A stretch of 64,000 bases of DNA from Listeria cossartiae subsp. cossartiae (GCF_014224155.1 NZ_JAASUI010000001.1:1178001-1242000), one strand, 5' to 3'; positions 29,916 through 40,673 are shown, numbered from the stretch's first letter. The notes: generated by a model not told the origin, from the sequence alone. Numbers and translations: made by a program.

Positions 29916-32072
29916 TCAATCTTTGTCATCAGGATATTGAATTCGTTGATGATATATTCCGTTTAATGTGGCGATTAATGTGTCACGAATGATTCTAATT
30001 TCTCTAATCGTAATATCACACTCTGTAAATTGCCCATCTAGGAAGCGATCTTTAATGATTCCGTCAATAATTTCTGTTATTTTTGCCATCGTTGGTTCTG
30101 TGGAAGAACGTACCGCAGCCTCCACACTATCGGAAATATTGATAATCGCAATTTCTTTCGTTTGTGGTTTTGGTCCACTGTAACGATAGTCCGCTTCTTT
30201 TACATCCGGATTGGTCTCTTTTGCTTTAAAATAGAAATATTTAAGCAAAGTAGTACCGTGATGTTGCAGTGCGATATCAATAATTGGTTGTGGCATGTGA
30301 TTCTCTTTTAAAATCTCCGCGCCATCTTTTGTATGCGAGAGAATTATATCACGACTTTGCTCTGGTGTCAGCCTATCATGCGGATTAATTCCTTGTAATT
30401 GATTTTCTACAAAATACGGCGGTCTTAATGTTTTACCAATATCGTGATAAAAACATCCAACCCGAACAAGTAAGCTATTGGCACCAATTTTATCAGCACA
30501 TGCTTCTGCCAAATTGGCTACCATCATACTGTGATGATACGTACCAGGTGCTTTCATTAGTATTTTTTTCAGTAATGGATGGTTTGGATTAGCTAGTTCC
30601 ACTAAACGACTAGTAGTCAATAAGCCGAAAATTGTTTCAAATAACGGAATAACTCCGACGCCGAGAATAAAGGCACCAAACCCACCTAAAAAGGCGTATC
30701 CGATTGCCATTAGCGTAGAAACTTGTAATAGCGTACTGTTGTTTATGAATAATAATAGTAACACATAAACCATATTTATTAGACCAACCATAAAGCCTGA
30801 GAACATAATGGCTGAACGTCTGCTGTAATCACGCAATGCTACGACACTTGTCATACCACTCAGTAGGATAAAGACAGTTATACCACTGTTTGCGTCATTT
30901 TGAAATGTTAATAAGCTTGTAACAGCGATAAAAATGACACTCAAAAAGGCATATTTTTCGTTCAGTAATATTTTTAGTATCATCGGCGCAAATGCTGCCG
31001 GGAATAGGAAGGCTATATTACTGATATTTTGCGTTTCTAAGAATAAAATAATTAAAAGCATGAATAACGAAACAATATATACAGAAGAAAAAATCAGCAT
31101 CGTTTGCATTTTTTTCGCTTTAGGTTGCGTCTGTTTTTTCGTATAAAGAAACAGGATTGCTGCGAGCGCAATAATGAAAATAGCAAAACCGGCATATTGT
31201 TTTACAGGCATTTTTTGATCAAGTAAATGCAGCATTTTTAACTGACGGTAATTTTCTCTATCAACGATTTGGCCTTCTTGGACAATAACTTGCCCTTGTA
31301 AAATTTTTACTGGAACGACCGATTGTGCTGCTTCTTTTCGTCTGGCGTCAGTTTGCTCTTCGTTATAAATTTCGTTAGGTACGATTGCATAAGAAACTAA
31401 GGCTTTTGATACGCTTTTGTAATAAGAAGGTATGGCAGATAGTTCGATATCATCGCGTGCTCTAATTTTAACGGAATTTAGATTCTCATCACGGATTTTG
31501 TTCTCCATGGTTTTGGCCACTTCAGTTGTTACGACATCTTCCATGATGTTAAAATCTTTATTTTTCGCTTCGATTAAAGTTGTAAGTACTTCATCGGATA
31601 TGTTAGAGGTTATTTTTTCCGATACATTGTTGGATAATTTATCTTTTAAGTTTTTTAATTTCGTTTCTGTAGTTGTTGGAGCGGGAACAGGTTTATCCTC
31701 TTTTTCAGCTTTTTCTTTATTTTTTTTGTCGTTATCTTCAGCCTCTGCATTTACTTCATTTACATAGGCGAATACACTTTGGATTAGGGCTACTCGATTT
31801 TGACCCGTTTCACGATTGTAGACATAGACATCTTCTACGGCATCGCTTGCTTTGGTCCGTTCTTCTTTGGTTTTTTCTGTGTCTTCCACTGTTTGCGGCG
31901 AACGAATCGTTTTTTCAGCAACTTGGAATAATTTGACATTGTATGATTCCGGTTTCGTCATTTGGCAAACGAGAAAATACGCTATAACAGCAAAACAAAC
32001 AAGGAGCAGCGGAAAAAGGTATTTCTTTCCACTTTCGATGTACCAATTTCTCCATTTCTTGGGTAGTTTCAC
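29916..32072 (-). CDS. pgpH: Cyclic-di-AMP phosphodiesterase PgpH (7TM-HD family)
   Basis: Hydrolyses c-di-AMP, a signal that in Listeria controls osmolyte uptake, growth and host cytosolic sensing. The 718-residue protein has an N-terminal helix (about 18-37), an extracellular domain to about 290, seven more hydrophobic segments (about 292-480) and a cytosolic HD domain. Metal ligands fit H514, the H543-D544 pair, H580, H604/605 and D648. The start is GTG behind AAAGGAG. It sits between phoH and ybeY, as yqfF does in B. subtilis. Confidence 0.95.
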   Translation of the reverse strand: MKLPKKWRNWYIESGKKYLFPLLLVCFAVIAYFLVCQMTKPESYNVKLFQVAEKTIRSPQTVEDTEKTKEERTKASDAVEDVYVYNRETGQNRVALIQSVFAYVNEVNAEAEDNDKKNKEKAEKEDKPVPAPTTTETKLKNLKDKLSNNVSEKITSNISDEVLTTLIEAKNKDFNIMEDVVTTEVAKTMENKIRDENLNSVKIRARDDIELSAIPSYYKSVSKALVSYAIVPNEIYNEEQTDARRKEAAQSVVPVKILQGQVIVQEGQIVDRENYRQLKMLHLLDQKMPVKQYAGFAIFIIALAAILFLYTKKQTQPKAKKMQTMLIFSSVYIVSLFMLLIILFLETQNISNIAFLFPAAFAPMILKILLNEKYAFLSVIFIAVTSLLTFQNDANSGITVFILLSGMTSVVALRDYSRRSAIMFSGFMVGLINMVYVLLLLFINNSTLLQVSTLMAIGYAFLGGFGAFILGVGVIPLFETIFGLLTTSRLVELANPNHPLLKKILMKAPGTYHHSMMVANLAEACADKIGANSLLVRVGCFYHDIGKTLRPPYFVENQLQGINPHDRLTPEQSRDIILSHTKDGAEILKENHMPQPIIDIALQHHGTTLLKYFYFKAKETNPDVKEADYRYSGPKPQTKEIAIINISDSVEAAVRSSTEPTMAKITEIIDGIIKDRFLDGQFTECDITIREIRIIRDTLIATLNGIYHQRIQYPDDKD

Positions 32073-32087
32073 ATCTTAGTCTCCTTT

Positions 32088-33047
32088 CTAATTTTGTTTC
32101 CCTTCGTAGGCTTTAATTATTTCAGCAACTAATGGGTGTCTGACTACATCATGGTGTTCAAAATAAACAAAACCGATATCTTTAACGTCTTTCAAAACTT
32201 GTTCTGCGTTGACAAGGCCGCTCGTTGCGCCTTTTGGCAAGTCAATTTGCGTCATATCGCCGTTGACAATCATTTTAGAATCATAACCAAGGCGTGTTAA
32301 AAACATTTTCATTTGTGCGATGGTTGTATTTTGCGCTTCGTCTAGGATGACAAAAGCATGATCTAGCGTACGTCCCCTCATATAAGCTAGAGGAGCTATT
32401 TCAATGACGCCGCGGTCCATTAACCTTGTTGTATGCTCTGTGCCAAAAATATCGTATAGCGCGTCGTATACAGGGCGTAAATAGGGATCTACTTTTTCTT
32501 TTAAGTCTCCTGGTAGAAATCCTAAGCTTTCGCCGGCTTCAACAGCAGGTCTTGTTAAGATGATTTTGCTGACATTTCCTTTTTTCCATGCGTCTACAGC
32601 CATAACTACAGCAAGATATGTTTTACCAGTACCAGCTGGGCCGACGCCGAAAACGATGTCGTGTTTTTTGATCATTTGAATATACGTTCTTTGTCCGAAT
32701 GTTTTAGGGCGAATAGGCATCCCTTTGGCATTCTTCGTAATTTCTTCTTCAAATAATGTGTGGAAGTAAATTAATGTGCCGTTTCTTTGCATTTTGACTG
32801 CTTGGGCGATATCACGACCGTCAATATGAATGCCGCGTTTTACGGTTAGAATAAGTTCATTTAAGACGGCTGTCGTATGTTGTACAGGTTCTTCTTCTCC
32901 TGTGATGGATAGTGATTCTCCCCGTGTAATAATTTTTACTTGAAGTAATTCTTCTAAAAGTTCGATATTCTTATTATTATTGCCGAATAAATCTTGAATA
33001 TTTGTGTCATCAGATAATTCGACTACTTCATTAAATTCATTTAGCAT
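32088..33047 (-). CDS. phoH: PhoH-family ATPase
   Basis: Cytosolic ATPase of the PhoH/YbeZ family, associated with RNA metabolism and often linked to YbeY, whose gene is nearby. The 319-residue protein has an N-terminal KH-like region and then Walker A GPAGTGKT near residue 137. The Walker B F-V-I-L-D-E-A-Q is near residue 230. ATG follows AAGGGG. It is first in the operon phoH-pgpH-ybeY-dgkA-cdd-era. Confidence 0.94.
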   Translation of the reverse strand: MLNEFNEVVELSDDTNIQDLFGNNNKNIELLEELLQVKIITRGESLSITGEEEPVQHTTAVLNELILTVKRGIHIDGRDIAQAVKMQRNGTLIYFHTLFEEEITKNAKGMPIRPKTFGQRTYIQMIKKHDIVFGVGPAGTGKTYLAVVMAVDAWKKGNVSKIILTRPAVEAGESLGFLPGDLKEKVDPYLRPVYDALYDIFGTEHTTRLMDRGVIEIAPLAYMRGRTLDHAFVILDEAQNTTIAQMKMFLTRLGYDSKMIVNGDMTQIDLPKGATSGLVNAEQVLKDVKDIGFVYFEHHDVVRHPLVAEIIKAYEGKQN

Positions 33048-33089
33048 TGGCTAACCCCTTCACCTGTTATAAGTGCCTTGATTAGTTAT

Positions 33090-33118
33090 ATTATACACGA
33101 AATTGCCTTGCTTGAAAA
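33090..33118 (-). promoter_or_regulatory. Promoter of the phoH-era operon
   Basis: TTTTCA (33118-33113), a 17-base spacer and TATAAT (33095-33090) on the minus strand, 43 bases before phoH. Confidence 0.7.
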
Positions 33119-33168
33119 ACGAAGCGATAGTAACTACGCAAATCGAGTAAAAATACGCATAAAAAAAC

Positions 33169-33207
33169 AGGATTTCCTCCATAAGATACGAAGGAACCCT
33201 GTTTCTT
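33169..33207 (-). terminator. rpsU-yqeY terminator
   Basis: A stem of about 13 bp (AAACAGG...CCTGTTT with an AT-rich inner part and a bulge) is followed on the minus strand by TTTTTTT. Confidence 0.8.
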
Positions 33208-33234
33208 AATGTTTCAAAACTAGTTTGAATTAGT

Positions 33235-33681
33235 TTATGAAAGATATTTTTTTACGAATTGGTTAACAGCACCGCCGTCAGCTTTGCCTTTTACTTTAGG
33301 CATAATTGCGGACATTACTTTGCCGAAATCAGCTTTACTAGATGCGCCAACTTCTTCGATAGTTGCTTTCACAATATTCTCAAGCTCTTCAGGAGTCAAT
33401 TGTTTTGGCGCATAGTCCTCTACAATGACAATCTCGGAACGGACTTTATCAGAAAGGTCGCTACGTCCAGCTTTGTCAAACTCTGCTAGAGAATCTCTGC
33501 GTTGTTTGAGTTCGCGGGAAATCACGGTTACTTCATCATCCGGAGTAAGATCTTTCACACCTTGGTGAATTGCTTCGTTTTGTAAAGCTGCTTTTAACAT
33601 ACGAATAACGGAAAGTTTTTCTTTCTCTTTATCGCGCATCGCTTGTTTCATATCTTCATTTAACTTGTCAAGCAGTGTCAA
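33235..33681 (-). CDS. yqeY: YqeY/GatB-domain protein
   Basis: Short 148-residue protein related to the C-terminal tRNA-binding tail of GatB. Its exact role is unsettled. It contains S-V-I-R-M-L-K-A-A, the S-R-E-L-K-Q-R motif and the closing [13 protein letters not shown] at 33681 (M-T-L-L-D-K-L) aligns best with B. subtilis YqeY, and AAAAGG lies 11 bases before it. An ATG at 33690 is nearly on the ribosome binding site. It follows rpsU. Confidence 0.9.
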   Translation of the reverse strand: MTLLDKLNEDMKQAMRDKEKEKLSVIRMLKAALQNEAIHQGVKDLTPDDEVTVISRELKQRRDSLAEFDKAGRSDLSDKVRSEIVIVEDYAPKQLTPEELENIVKATIEEVGASSKADFGKVMSAIMPKVKGKADGGAVNQFVKKYLS

Positions 33682-33700
33682 CGAAATCATCGCCTTTTAA

Positions 33701-33874
33701 TTAGAATTTGCGTTTTCTTGCTGCTTCGGATTTTTTCTTACGTTTTACGCTTGGTTTTTCATAAAATTCGCGCTTTCTGGATTCTTGCAAAGTTCCACTT
33801 TTGGAAACAGTACGTTTAAAGCGACGAAGAGCATCTTCAAGCGATTCGTTTTTACGAACTACTGTTTTTGACAT
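33701..33874 (-). CDS. rpsU: 30S ribosomal protein S21
   Basis: A small basic ribosomal protein of 57 residues that begins [11 protein letters not shown] and ends in the K/R-rich [14 protein letters not shown] 33874 follows GGGAGGG. The frame extends upstream without a binding site. A strong promoter lies about 130 bases upstream, with a small hairpin in the leader. Confidence 0.97.
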
Positions 33875-33909
33875 CTCTCTTTCCCTCCCTCCGGCACTTA
33901 CATGCACTC

Positions 33910-33930
33910 ACTTAAATCCTTCATTTAAGT
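33910..33930 (-). promoter_or_regulatory. Hairpin in the rpsU leader
   Basis: Perfect 8-bp inverted repeat ACTTAAAT/ATTTAAGT with a 5-base loop, 36 bases upstream of the rpsU start. It has no T run. It could be a protein-binding or processing element. Confidence 0.5.
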
Positions 33931-34005
33931 TCCAGAATAGGACATAACGGAAAATAAATTATGAATTATTCTGAAGTAATGCAGATAAGCATTCACTCAT
34001 TAAAA

Positions 34006-34034
34006 ATTATATACGAAACATCGGGCATCGTCAA
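34006..34034 (-). promoter_or_regulatory. rpsU promoter
   Basis: TTGACG (34034-34029), a 17-base spacer and TATAAT (34011-34006) on the minus strand, close to consensus. Confidence 0.85.
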
Positions 34035-34071
34035 CATGAAATCGTTAACTTTCGCATAAAACTTTGAAATG

Positions 34072-34839
34072 TTATTCGTTTTTACTTTTATAAAGGTCAA
34101 AATAGAACGAAGCGGCGGATAAAACATAGAGCGGAGCAGTTTCTGTTCTTAAAATTCTCGGGCCGAGTCCAGCGAGTTGTGCATTCACTTCTTGAAGGAA
34201 AACTAGCTCTTTTTCGCTAATACCGCCTTCTGGTCCGAAAATGCATAAAACAGACTGTCCTGGCTTGATTGTTTGGAATAAACTAGCAAGCGCGCTAACC
34301 TCACCTTCTCGGGCACTTTCTTCATAAGCAGCAATTACGTAGTCATAATGAACATGATCGAACATTAATTCTTTAAAACTAGCTGCATAATGTACTTCTG
34401 GAATAATTGTCCGATGTGATTGTTCGGCTGCTTCTTGCGCAATTTTTTGCAGGCGTTCGATTTTTTTGATGACTTTTTTATCATCCCACTTCACTACAGA
34501 ACGTTCTGCTTTAAAAGGAATAAATTTGTGCGCGCCTAGTTCGGTAGCTTTTTGGATGATCAGTTCTAGTTTGTCTCCTTTTGGGAGGCCGCTCGCAATC
34601 GTGATTTCAATTGGTAACTCGGTAGATTCCTCCAACCATTTAACGAGATTTAATAGCACTTCCTCGTCATTAATGGCAGTTATCGCGGCGATACACGTTT
34701 TTTGGCTTGGAAAGGCGATGAATACTTGGTCGGATTCTTTCATTCGCATAACACGAGTCATATGATGAAAATTTTCTCCCGTTATACTGATTGTATCGTT
34801 ATCGTTTTCTAGCTCATTTGTTACGAAATAACGCTGCAT
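34072..34839 (-). CDS. rsmE: 16S rRNA (uracil1498-N3)-methyltransferase RsmE
   Basis: SPOUT-family methyltransferase. It begins M-Q-R-Y-F-V and has the G-E-N-F-H-H-M-T-R-V-M-R N-terminal PUA-like segment. The knot motifs F-G-P-E-G-G and L-G-P-R-I-L-R-T-E-T-A are near the C terminus. The 255-residue length fits. It follows prmA with no gap and is the last gene of the hrcA operon, just upstream of the independent rpsU promoter. Confidence 0.95.
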   Translation of the reverse strand: MQRYFVTNELENDNDTISITGENFHHMTRVMRMKESDQVFIAFPSQKTCIAAITAINDEEVLLNLVKWLEESTELPIEITIASGLPKGDKLELIIQKATELGAHKFIPFKAERSVVKWDDKKVIKKIERLQKIAQEAAEQSHRTIIPEVHYAASFKELMFDHVHYDYVIAAYEESAREGEVSALASLFQTIKPGQSVLCIFGPEGGISEKELVFLQEVNAQLAGLGPRILRTETAPLYVLSAASFYFDLYKSKNE

Positions 34840-35784
34840 TTATTCCACTCCTCGTTTGGAAATAATCGCAACCCAGTCCCCTTGTTGCTCAATTTTCTCG
34901 ATAATAAGTCCCGCTTTTTTCAGCGCTTCTTCTACTACTTTCGCTTTATCTTCAATAATTCCCGAAGCGATGAAAATCCCGCCTGGTTTTAGTGCCGCAT
35001 AAACATCGTCAGGGAAAAGTAAAATAACTTCTGCTAAAATATTGGCAACTACGATATCAACATTTGTTTTATTAATATCTTGAAGAAGATTGTTTTGTTT
35101 TACTGTAATAATATGCTCGGTTTTATTTAACGCAATATTTTCTTCTGCTGCACGCGTGGCAATTTCGTCAAGGTCTGTTGCTAAAATGGACTTAGCGCCT
35201 AATTTGGCACTGGCAATACTTAATACGCCTGAGCCGGTTCCAACATCAATGATATCGTCGCCTGGTTGCAAATAGTCACTTAATGCACGAATACATAATT
35301 GGGTAGTCGGGTGAGTTCCTGTTCCAAAAGCCATTCCTGGATCCAGTTCAATGATTATTTCGTTTGCGGATGCTTCGTAGGATTCCCAGCTAGGCACGAT
35401 GGTAATTCTGTCGGTGATTTGAACCGGATGATAGTATTTTTTCCAAGCAGTAGCCCATTCTTCATCATCGACATCATTCACAACAAATTGAAACTTACCT
35501 AATGGGATATCAAAAGTTGTGAGGTTTTTCAAAGTTTGTTCGATTTCTGGAATTTGCTCCACGAATTCGGTCGTTTTTAAGAAATAAGCTTTGATGATTA
35601 CGCCGTCTTCTGGGTAATCTTCGCGTTTAAGTGCATAAATTTCGCCAAATTTATCTTCGCGTTCGCGCAAAAAGTCAGCTACATCTTCAATTGATACGCC
35701 TGCTGCGCCAAATTCTGTTAAAACATTCGCCACTGGCTCTACTGCTTCATTTGTTGTATGGACTTCTACTTCTGACCATTCCAT
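34840..35784 (-). CDS. prmA: Ribosomal protein L11 methyltransferase PrmA
   Basis: Methylates lysines and the N terminus of L11 using S-adenosylmethionine. The 314 residues start M-E-W-S-E-V. A long N-terminal substrate-recognition domain precedes the SAM motif [10 protein letters not shown] near residue 180 and the V-A-N-I-L-A-E motif near residue 246. It is downstream of dnaJ, with a hairpin between them. Confidence 0.95.
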   Translation of the reverse strand: MEWSEVEVHTTNEAVEPVANVLTEFGAAGVSIEDVADFLREREDKFGEIYALKREDYPEDGVIIKAYFLKTTEFVEQIPEIEQTLKNLTTFDIPLGKFQFVVNDVDDEEWATAWKKYYHPVQITDRITIVPSWESYEASANEIIIELDPGMAFGTGTHPTTQLCIRALSDYLQPGDDIIDVGTGSGVLSIASAKLGAKSILATDLDEIATRAAEENIALNKTEHIITVKQNNLLQDINKTNVDIVVANILAEVILLFPDDVYAALKPGGIFIASGIIEDKAKVVEEALKKAGLIIEKIEQQGDWVAIISKRGVE

Positions 35785-35812
35785 TTTTTAACACTCCTTT
35801 AGTATGTAGAAA

Positions 35813-35847
35813 AGGTCGATGGTTGCTTCTCGCACAACTATCGACCT
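35813..35847 (-). terminator. Hairpin between dnaJ and prmA
   Basis: A 13-bp stem with one G-T pair (35813-35825 with 35835-35847) is followed on the minus strand by TTTTC. The T run is short, so it may only reduce transcription into prmA-rsmE or mark an RNA-processing site. Confidence 0.6.
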
Positions 35848-35856
35848 CTACGTTCA

Positions 35857-36987
35857 TCAATCGCCTTTAAAAGCTCGTTTCATTTTGTCAAAAAATCCAG
35901 ATGTTTGCTCATCTACTTTGTCTCCAGTAGTGGAAGCAAACTCGCGCAAGATTTCTTTTTGTTTATCATCTAGTTTTTTCGGAACGATTACTTTGACGAT
36001 GACGTGTTGGTCACCTGTTCCGTTGCCACGAAGATGTGGAACGCCTTTGCCACGTAGGCGGAAGGTTGTTCCTGTTTGTGTACCATTCGGGATTTTTAAG
36101 CGAACTTTGCCGTGAACAGTTGGCACGTCAATTTCGTCGCCTAATGTTGCTTGTACGAATGTAATTGGAACTTCTACATAAATGTCATCTGCTTCACGTT
36201 CGAAAAATTCATCTGGAATAACGACAAATACCACATATAAATCGCCGTTAGGTCCGCCGTTAATGCCAGCTTCCCCTTCGCCAGATACACGCATTTGTTG
36301 GCCGTCATTGACACCAGCTGGCACTTTAACTTTGATTTTTTTCGTTTTCGTTACGCGGCCTTTACCGTGACATGTAGCACATTTTTCTTTAATTTCTTTA
36401 CCAGTACCATTACAGTATTGACATGTGCGTTTATTAACTACGCGGCCGAATGGAGTATTTTGTTCCACGTTAATAGAACCTTTACCGCCACAATGGCTAC
36501 ATTTTTCAGGTGTCGTTCCTGGTTTCGCGCCGGAACCATGACATGTATCACAGTTTTCTTCGCGAGGAATTTCGATTTCGGCATCTTTACCGAAAACAGC
36601 TTCTTTGAATTTAAGGCGCATCGTGTATTGTAAATCGCTACCTTGTCTTGGGGCATTTGGATCTTGTTGACGTCCGCCGCCACCGAAGAACGTGTCAAAG
36701 ATATCTTCAAATCCGGAGAAGCCTCCGCCACCAAAGCCACCACCAGCACCGCCGCCGAAGCCTTGGTTTGGATCTACATGTCCGTATTGGTCATATTGTG
36801 CACGTTTTTGTGGGTCACTTAATGCTTCATAAGCCTCTGATATTTCTTTGAATTTCTCATCAGCGCCTGCTTCTTTATTTATGTCCGGATGATACTGTTT
36901 GGACAGTTTCCGGTAAGCTTTTTTTATTTCGTCCGCTGAGGCGCTTTTGGAAATACCAAGCACTTCATAGTAATCTCGTTTTGCCAT
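35857..36987 (-). CDS. dnaJ: Co-chaperone DnaJ
   Basis: Delivers unfolded proteins to DnaK and stimulates its ATPase. The 376-residue type I protein has a J domain with H33-P34-D35, a G/F-rich stretch (about 70-105) and four zinc-binding CxxCxGxG repeats (CDTC, CSHC, CQYC, CATC; about 147-210). A C-terminal substrate-binding domain follows. It is separated from dnaK by 142 bases that include a terminator-like hairpin. Confidence 0.98.
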   Translation of the reverse strand: MAKRDYYEVLGISKSASADEIKKAYRKLSKQYHPDINKEAGADEKFKEISEAYEALSDPQKRAQYDQYGHVDPNQGFGGGAGGGFGGGGFSGFEDIFDTFFGGGGRQQDPNAPRQGSDLQYTMRLKFKEAVFGKDAEIEIPREENCDTCHGSGAKPGTTPEKCSHCGGKGSINVEQNTPFGRVVNKRTCQYCNGTGKEIKEKCATCHGKGRVTKTKKIKVKVPAGVNDGQQMRVSGEGEAGINGGPNGDLYVVFVVIPDEFFEREADDIYVEVPITFVQATLGDEIDVPTVHGKVRLKIPNGTQTGTTFRLRGKGVPHLRGNGTGDQHVIVKVIVPKKLDDKQKEILREFASTTGDKVDEQTSGFFDKMKRAFKGD

Positions 36988-37075
36988 CCGCCATCACTCC
37001 TGTCCATGATAGATTTTTATAGTCCTAACGTATTGTAACATTTGAAAGAGATGTTGTAAAAACTTTATTTCAGAT

Positions 37076-37105
37076 AAAAAGCCAAAGCCACAGTAGACTT
37101 TGACT
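37076..37105 (-). terminator. Weak terminator between dnaK and dnaJ
   Basis: A 9-bp stem with two G-T pairs (37080-37088 with 37097-37105) is followed on the minus strand by TTTTT. It probably lowers dnaJ expression relative to dnaK. Confidence 0.65.
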
Positions 37106-37129
37106 CATTATCCTTACCTGTTAAAAAGA

Positions 37130-38971
37130 TTATTTGTTTTCTTTGTCGTCGTCATTTACTTCTTCAAATTCAGCGTCTACGATGTCGTCATTTTGCGGAG
37201 CTTCTTGACCTTCTGCGCCACCTGCTGCTTGTTGTTCTGCTGCAGCTTGTTCGTATAATTTAACAGATAGGTTTTGAACGATTTCGTTTAAGCTTTCTGT
37301 TTTTTCTTTAATTGCATCGAAATCTTCGCCTTTAAGCGCTTCTTGTAATTCGTCGCGCGCTGCTTCTGCTTTTTTCACTTCTTCTTCGTCTACTTTGCCT
37401 TCTAGTTCTTTCAATGTTTTATCTACAGTGAATACTAGTTGGTCAGCGTTGTTGCGAAGTTCTGCATTTTCTTTGTTCTTTTTATCTTCTTCTGCGTTAG
37501 CTTCTGCATCTTGAACCATTTTTTCGATTTCTTCGTCTGTTAAACCTGAAGAAGATTTAATAACGATGTTTTGTTCTTTACCAGTTCCAAGGTCTTTCGC
37601 GCGAACTGTTACGATACCATTTTTGTCGATATCAAATGATACTTCGATTTGAGGGATTCCGCGTGGTGCTGCTGGAATGTCCGCTAATTGGAAACGACCT
37701 AATGTTTTGTTGTCTTTTGCCATTGGGCGTTCACCTTGAAGTACATGGATATCTACGGCTGGTTGATTGTCAGCTGCTGTAGAGAATGTTTGAGATTTAG
37801 ATGTTGGAATAGTTGTATTACGTTCGATAAGTGTAGTCATAACGCCGCCCATTGTTTCAATACCAAGGGATAATGGAGTTACATCAAGTAGTACAACGTC
37901 TTTTACATCACCAGTGATTACGCCACCTTGAATTGCAGCACCCATTGCTACAACTTCATCCGGGTTTACACCTTTATGAGGCTCTTTGCCTAATTCTTTT
38001 TTGATTGTTTCTTGAACTGCAGGAATACGAGTAGATCCACCAACTAAAATAACTTGGTCAATATCGCTTGCAGAAAGGTTCGCATCTTTTAATGCTTGAC
38101 GAGTTGGCGCAATTGTACGTTCAACTAAGTCATGAGTTAATTCATCAAATTTAGCACGAGTAAGTGTTACTTCTAAGTGAAGTGGGCCAGCTTCTCCGGC
38201 TGTGATAAATGGTAAAGAGATTTGTGTGCTTGTTACGCCAGAAAGATCTTTTTTCGCTTTTTCAGCTGCATCTTTCAAACGTTGAAGCGCCATTTTGTCT
38301 TGACTTAGATCAATACCGTTGTCTTTTTTGAATTCAGCTACTAGATAGTCGATGATTTTTTTGTCAAAGTCATCTCCACCTAGTTCGTTGTCGCCGGCAG
38401 TAGAGTGTACTTCGAATACGCCGTCGCCTAGTTCAAGGATAGATACGTCAAAAGTACCGCCACCAAGGTCAAATACTAGAATTGTTTGGTCTGTTTCTGT
38501 TTTATCCATACCATAAGCAAGTGCTGCTGCTGTTGGTTCGTTAATAATACGCTCTACTTCAAGTCCAGCGATTTTACCAGCATCTTTTGTTGCTTGACGT
38601 TGTGCATCGTTGAAATAAGCTGGAACAGTGATAACTGCTTTATCAACAGTTTCGCCAAGGTAATCTTCTGCATAACTTTTTAGGTATTGCAAAATGATTG
38701 CACTGATTTCTTGTGGAGAGTAGTCTTTTCCTTCTACGGATTCTTTGTAGTTAGTACCCATGTGACGTTTAATAGAACTTACTGTATTTGGGTTTGTGAT
38801 AGCAGCACGTTTCGCTACTTCACCTACTTGACGTTCGCCATTTTTGAAACCAACTACGGAAGGTGTTGTACGTGCGCCTTCTGGGTTAGGGATGATTTTA
38901 GCTTCTCCGCCTTCTAATACTGCTACTGCAGAGTTTGTTGTTCCTAAGTCAATACCGATAATTTTGCTCAT
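37130..38971 (-). CDS. dnaK: Chaperone DnaK (Hsp70)
   Basis: ATP-driven chaperone. The 613-residue protein begins [14 protein letters not shown] and carries the Hsp70 signatures [16 protein letters not shown] near residue 165 and V-G-G-S-T-R-I-P near residue 308. A substrate-binding domain and an acidic tail with [11 protein letters not shown] follow. ATG is behind AGGAGG. It is the third gene of the CIRCE-controlled operon. Confidence 0.99.
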   Translation of the reverse strand: MSKIIGIDLGTTNSAVAVLEGGEAKIIPNPEGARTTPSVVGFKNGERQVGEVAKRAAITNPNTVSSIKRHMGTNYKESVEGKDYSPQEISAIILQYLKSYAEDYLGETVDKAVITVPAYFNDAQRQATKDAGKIAGLEVERIINEPTAAALAYGMDKTETDQTILVFDLGGGTFDVSILELGDGVFEVHSTAGDNELGGDDFDKKIIDYLVAEFKKDNGIDLSQDKMALQRLKDAAEKAKKDLSGVTSTQISLPFITAGEAGPLHLEVTLTRAKFDELTHDLVERTIAPTRQALKDANLSASDIDQVILVGGSTRIPAVQETIKKELGKEPHKGVNPDEVVAMGAAIQGGVITGDVKDVVLLDVTPLSLGIETMGGVMTTLIERNTTIPTSKSQTFSTAADNQPAVDIHVLQGERPMAKDNKTLGRFQLADIPAAPRGIPQIEVSFDIDKNGIVTVRAKDLGTGKEQNIVIKSSSGLTDEEIEKMVQDAEANAEEDKKNKENAELRNNADQLVFTVDKTLKELEGKVDEEEVKKAEAARDELQEALKGEDFDAIKEKTESLNEIVQNLSVKLYEQAAAEQQAAGGAEGQEAPQNDDIVDAEFEEVNDDDKENK

Positions 38972-39004
38972 TGTTATTTCCTCCTGTTATTCAGTAATTA
39001 TTTT

Positions 39005-39589
39005 TTATTGATTTACTTTTACCATTGATGGGCGAATAACCCGATCTTTTAATTTATAACCTTTTTGAAGTTCGGCAGTGATTTCGTTGCTTTCTGCATT
39101 TTCGTCACTGTCTTGCATAACGGCTTGATGGAAATTCGGGTCAAATTGTTCGCCGACAGCCGGAATTACTTCAATACCTTCTTTTTCAAAAGCAACAAGA
39201 ATTTGGTTGTACACCATTTCCATTCCTTTTAAAATTTGCTTCACTTCTTCATGATCAGAATTCGTTGCAAGTGCTTTTTCAAAACTATCTAGTGCAGGAA
39301 GTAAATCTTGCGCTAGGCTTTGCGAACGATATTTCTGACTGGCATCACGGTCTGCGATATGTCTTTTTTTGACGTTTTCGAAGTCCGCTTGCATACGAAG
39401 ATAGCGATTTTCCACTTCATCAAGTTTGTTTTCAAGTTCTAAAATCTTCGTTTGTTCTTCGGTTAAAGTATCGGCCGCAGCTTCTTCTTCAACGGTTTCT
39501 TCTGATTCATCTAAAATGTTTAATTCTTCTTGTTCGATTTCATCAGCTAGTCTTTCTTTTTTATTCTTTTTCTCAGACACTTTAGCCAC
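39005..39589 (-). CDS. grpE: Nucleotide exchange factor GrpE
   Basis: Releases ADP from DnaK. The 194-residue protein has an acidic, low-complexity N terminus and a long coiled coil (about 45-100, [14 protein letters not shown]). A C-terminal beta domain includes [16 protein letters not shown]. It starts 32 bases after hrcA. Confidence 0.97.
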   Translation of the reverse strand: MAKVSEKKNKKERLADEIEQEELNILDESEETVEEEAAADTLTEEQTKILELENKLDEVENRYLRMQADFENVKKRHIADRDASQKYRSQSLAQDLLPALDSFEKALATNSDHEEVKQILKGMEMVYNQILVAFEKEGIEVIPAVGEQFDPNFHQAVMQDSDENAESNEITAELQKGYKLKDRVIRPSMVKVNQ

Positions 39590-39621
39590 CTCCTGAAAAA
39601 ACTTGTGCTTTTTCAGCCTTC

Positions 39622-40659
39622 CTAATTTTGGTTATCACGATAAAGTTTGGTTAACACATCGGTTAAATCTCGGCTCATTACATCAACGAGTCCCATCATC
39701 CTGCTGTATTCCATTCTTGTTGGGCCTAGGAGTACGATACCGCCAACGCGTTCGCCAGCAATATTATACGTCGCTGTAATGATACTACAATCTTCCATTA
39801 GACTATTATTGTTTTCACGGCCAATCTTCACTTGGAGGCCATCGGGAATATCCCTAAACAATTCATACACATCTTGTTCTTCTTCCATCAAATGAAGCAT
39901 CTCACGGACTTTATTAATATCATGAAATTCTGGTTGGTTAAGGATATTTGTTTTTCCGCCAAAATACACTTTTTGTTGACTTGCTTGAGCAAAAGAATCC
40001 GAGAATACATGCATAAAGCTTTCATAGTTTCTGACATGCTTGCCGAGTAGTTCTTTTACTTCCATTGGTATTTGTACTTTTAAATCATCTAGCGAAAGCC
40101 CAATCAACCGTTCATTTAGGATGTTAACCATTCGTTCGATATCGGAAAGCGTTGAGCCCTCAGGTATGGTCACAAGATGATTATCAACATGCCCTTGATC
40201 GGTAATTAAAATGAGCATTGCTTGAAAATTATTTATTGGTACAAATCTAAAGCCACTTAAATGATTTTTCGTCGCTTCAGGACCAAGCAAGATGGACGTG
40301 TAATTGGTTAAATCGGATAACATTAAAGCTGAATTTTGGATAAGTCCTTCCATTTCGTAGTAATTCTCTGAAAAGAAGGAACGAATCATTTGCCTGTCAG
40401 ATTTATCGAGCTTTTTGGGCTGGAGTAAATAATCGACATAGAAGCGGTACCCTTTCTCTGATGGAACTCGTCCGGACGAGGAATGCGTCTTTTCAATAAA
40501 ACCGTATTCTTCGAGGACCCCCATTTCATTACGGATAGTCGCGGAACTATAAGGCAAACCTTTTTCTTTCAGCAAATTCTTTGATCCAACCGGCTGAATA
40601 GTCCAAGTGAAATGATCGATGATGGCACGGAAAATCAAAAGTTGTCTTTCTGTTAACAT
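39622..40659 (-). CDS. hrcA: Heat-inducible repressor HrcA
   Basis: Represses class I heat-shock genes by binding CIRCE; its activity depends on GroEL. The 345-residue protein has an N-terminal winged helix ([27 protein letters not shown]) and a GAF-like central domain. ATG 40659 follows AAAGAGGTG. An in-frame GTG at 40680 lies inside the CIRCE operator and is not used. It heads the operon hrcA-grpE-dnaK-dnaJ-prmA-rsmE. Confidence 0.97.
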   Translation of the reverse strand: MLTERQLLIFRAIIDHFTWTIQPVGSKNLLKEKGLPYSSATIRNEMGVLEEYGFIEKTHSSSGRVPSEKGYRFYVDYLLQPKKLDKSDRQMIRSFFSENYYEMEGLIQNSALMLSDLTNYTSILLGPEATKNHLSGFRFVPINNFQAMLILITDQGHVDNHLVTIPEGSTLSDIERMVNILNERLIGLSLDDLKVQIPMEVKELLGKHVRNYESFMHVFSDSFAQASQQKVYFGGKTNILNQPEFHDINKVREMLHLMEEEQDVYELFRDIPDGLQVKIGRENNNSLMEDCSIITATYNIAGERVGGIVLLGPTRMEYSRMMGLVDVMSRDLTDVLTKLYRDNQN

Positions 40660-40673
40660 AGCAATCACCTCTT

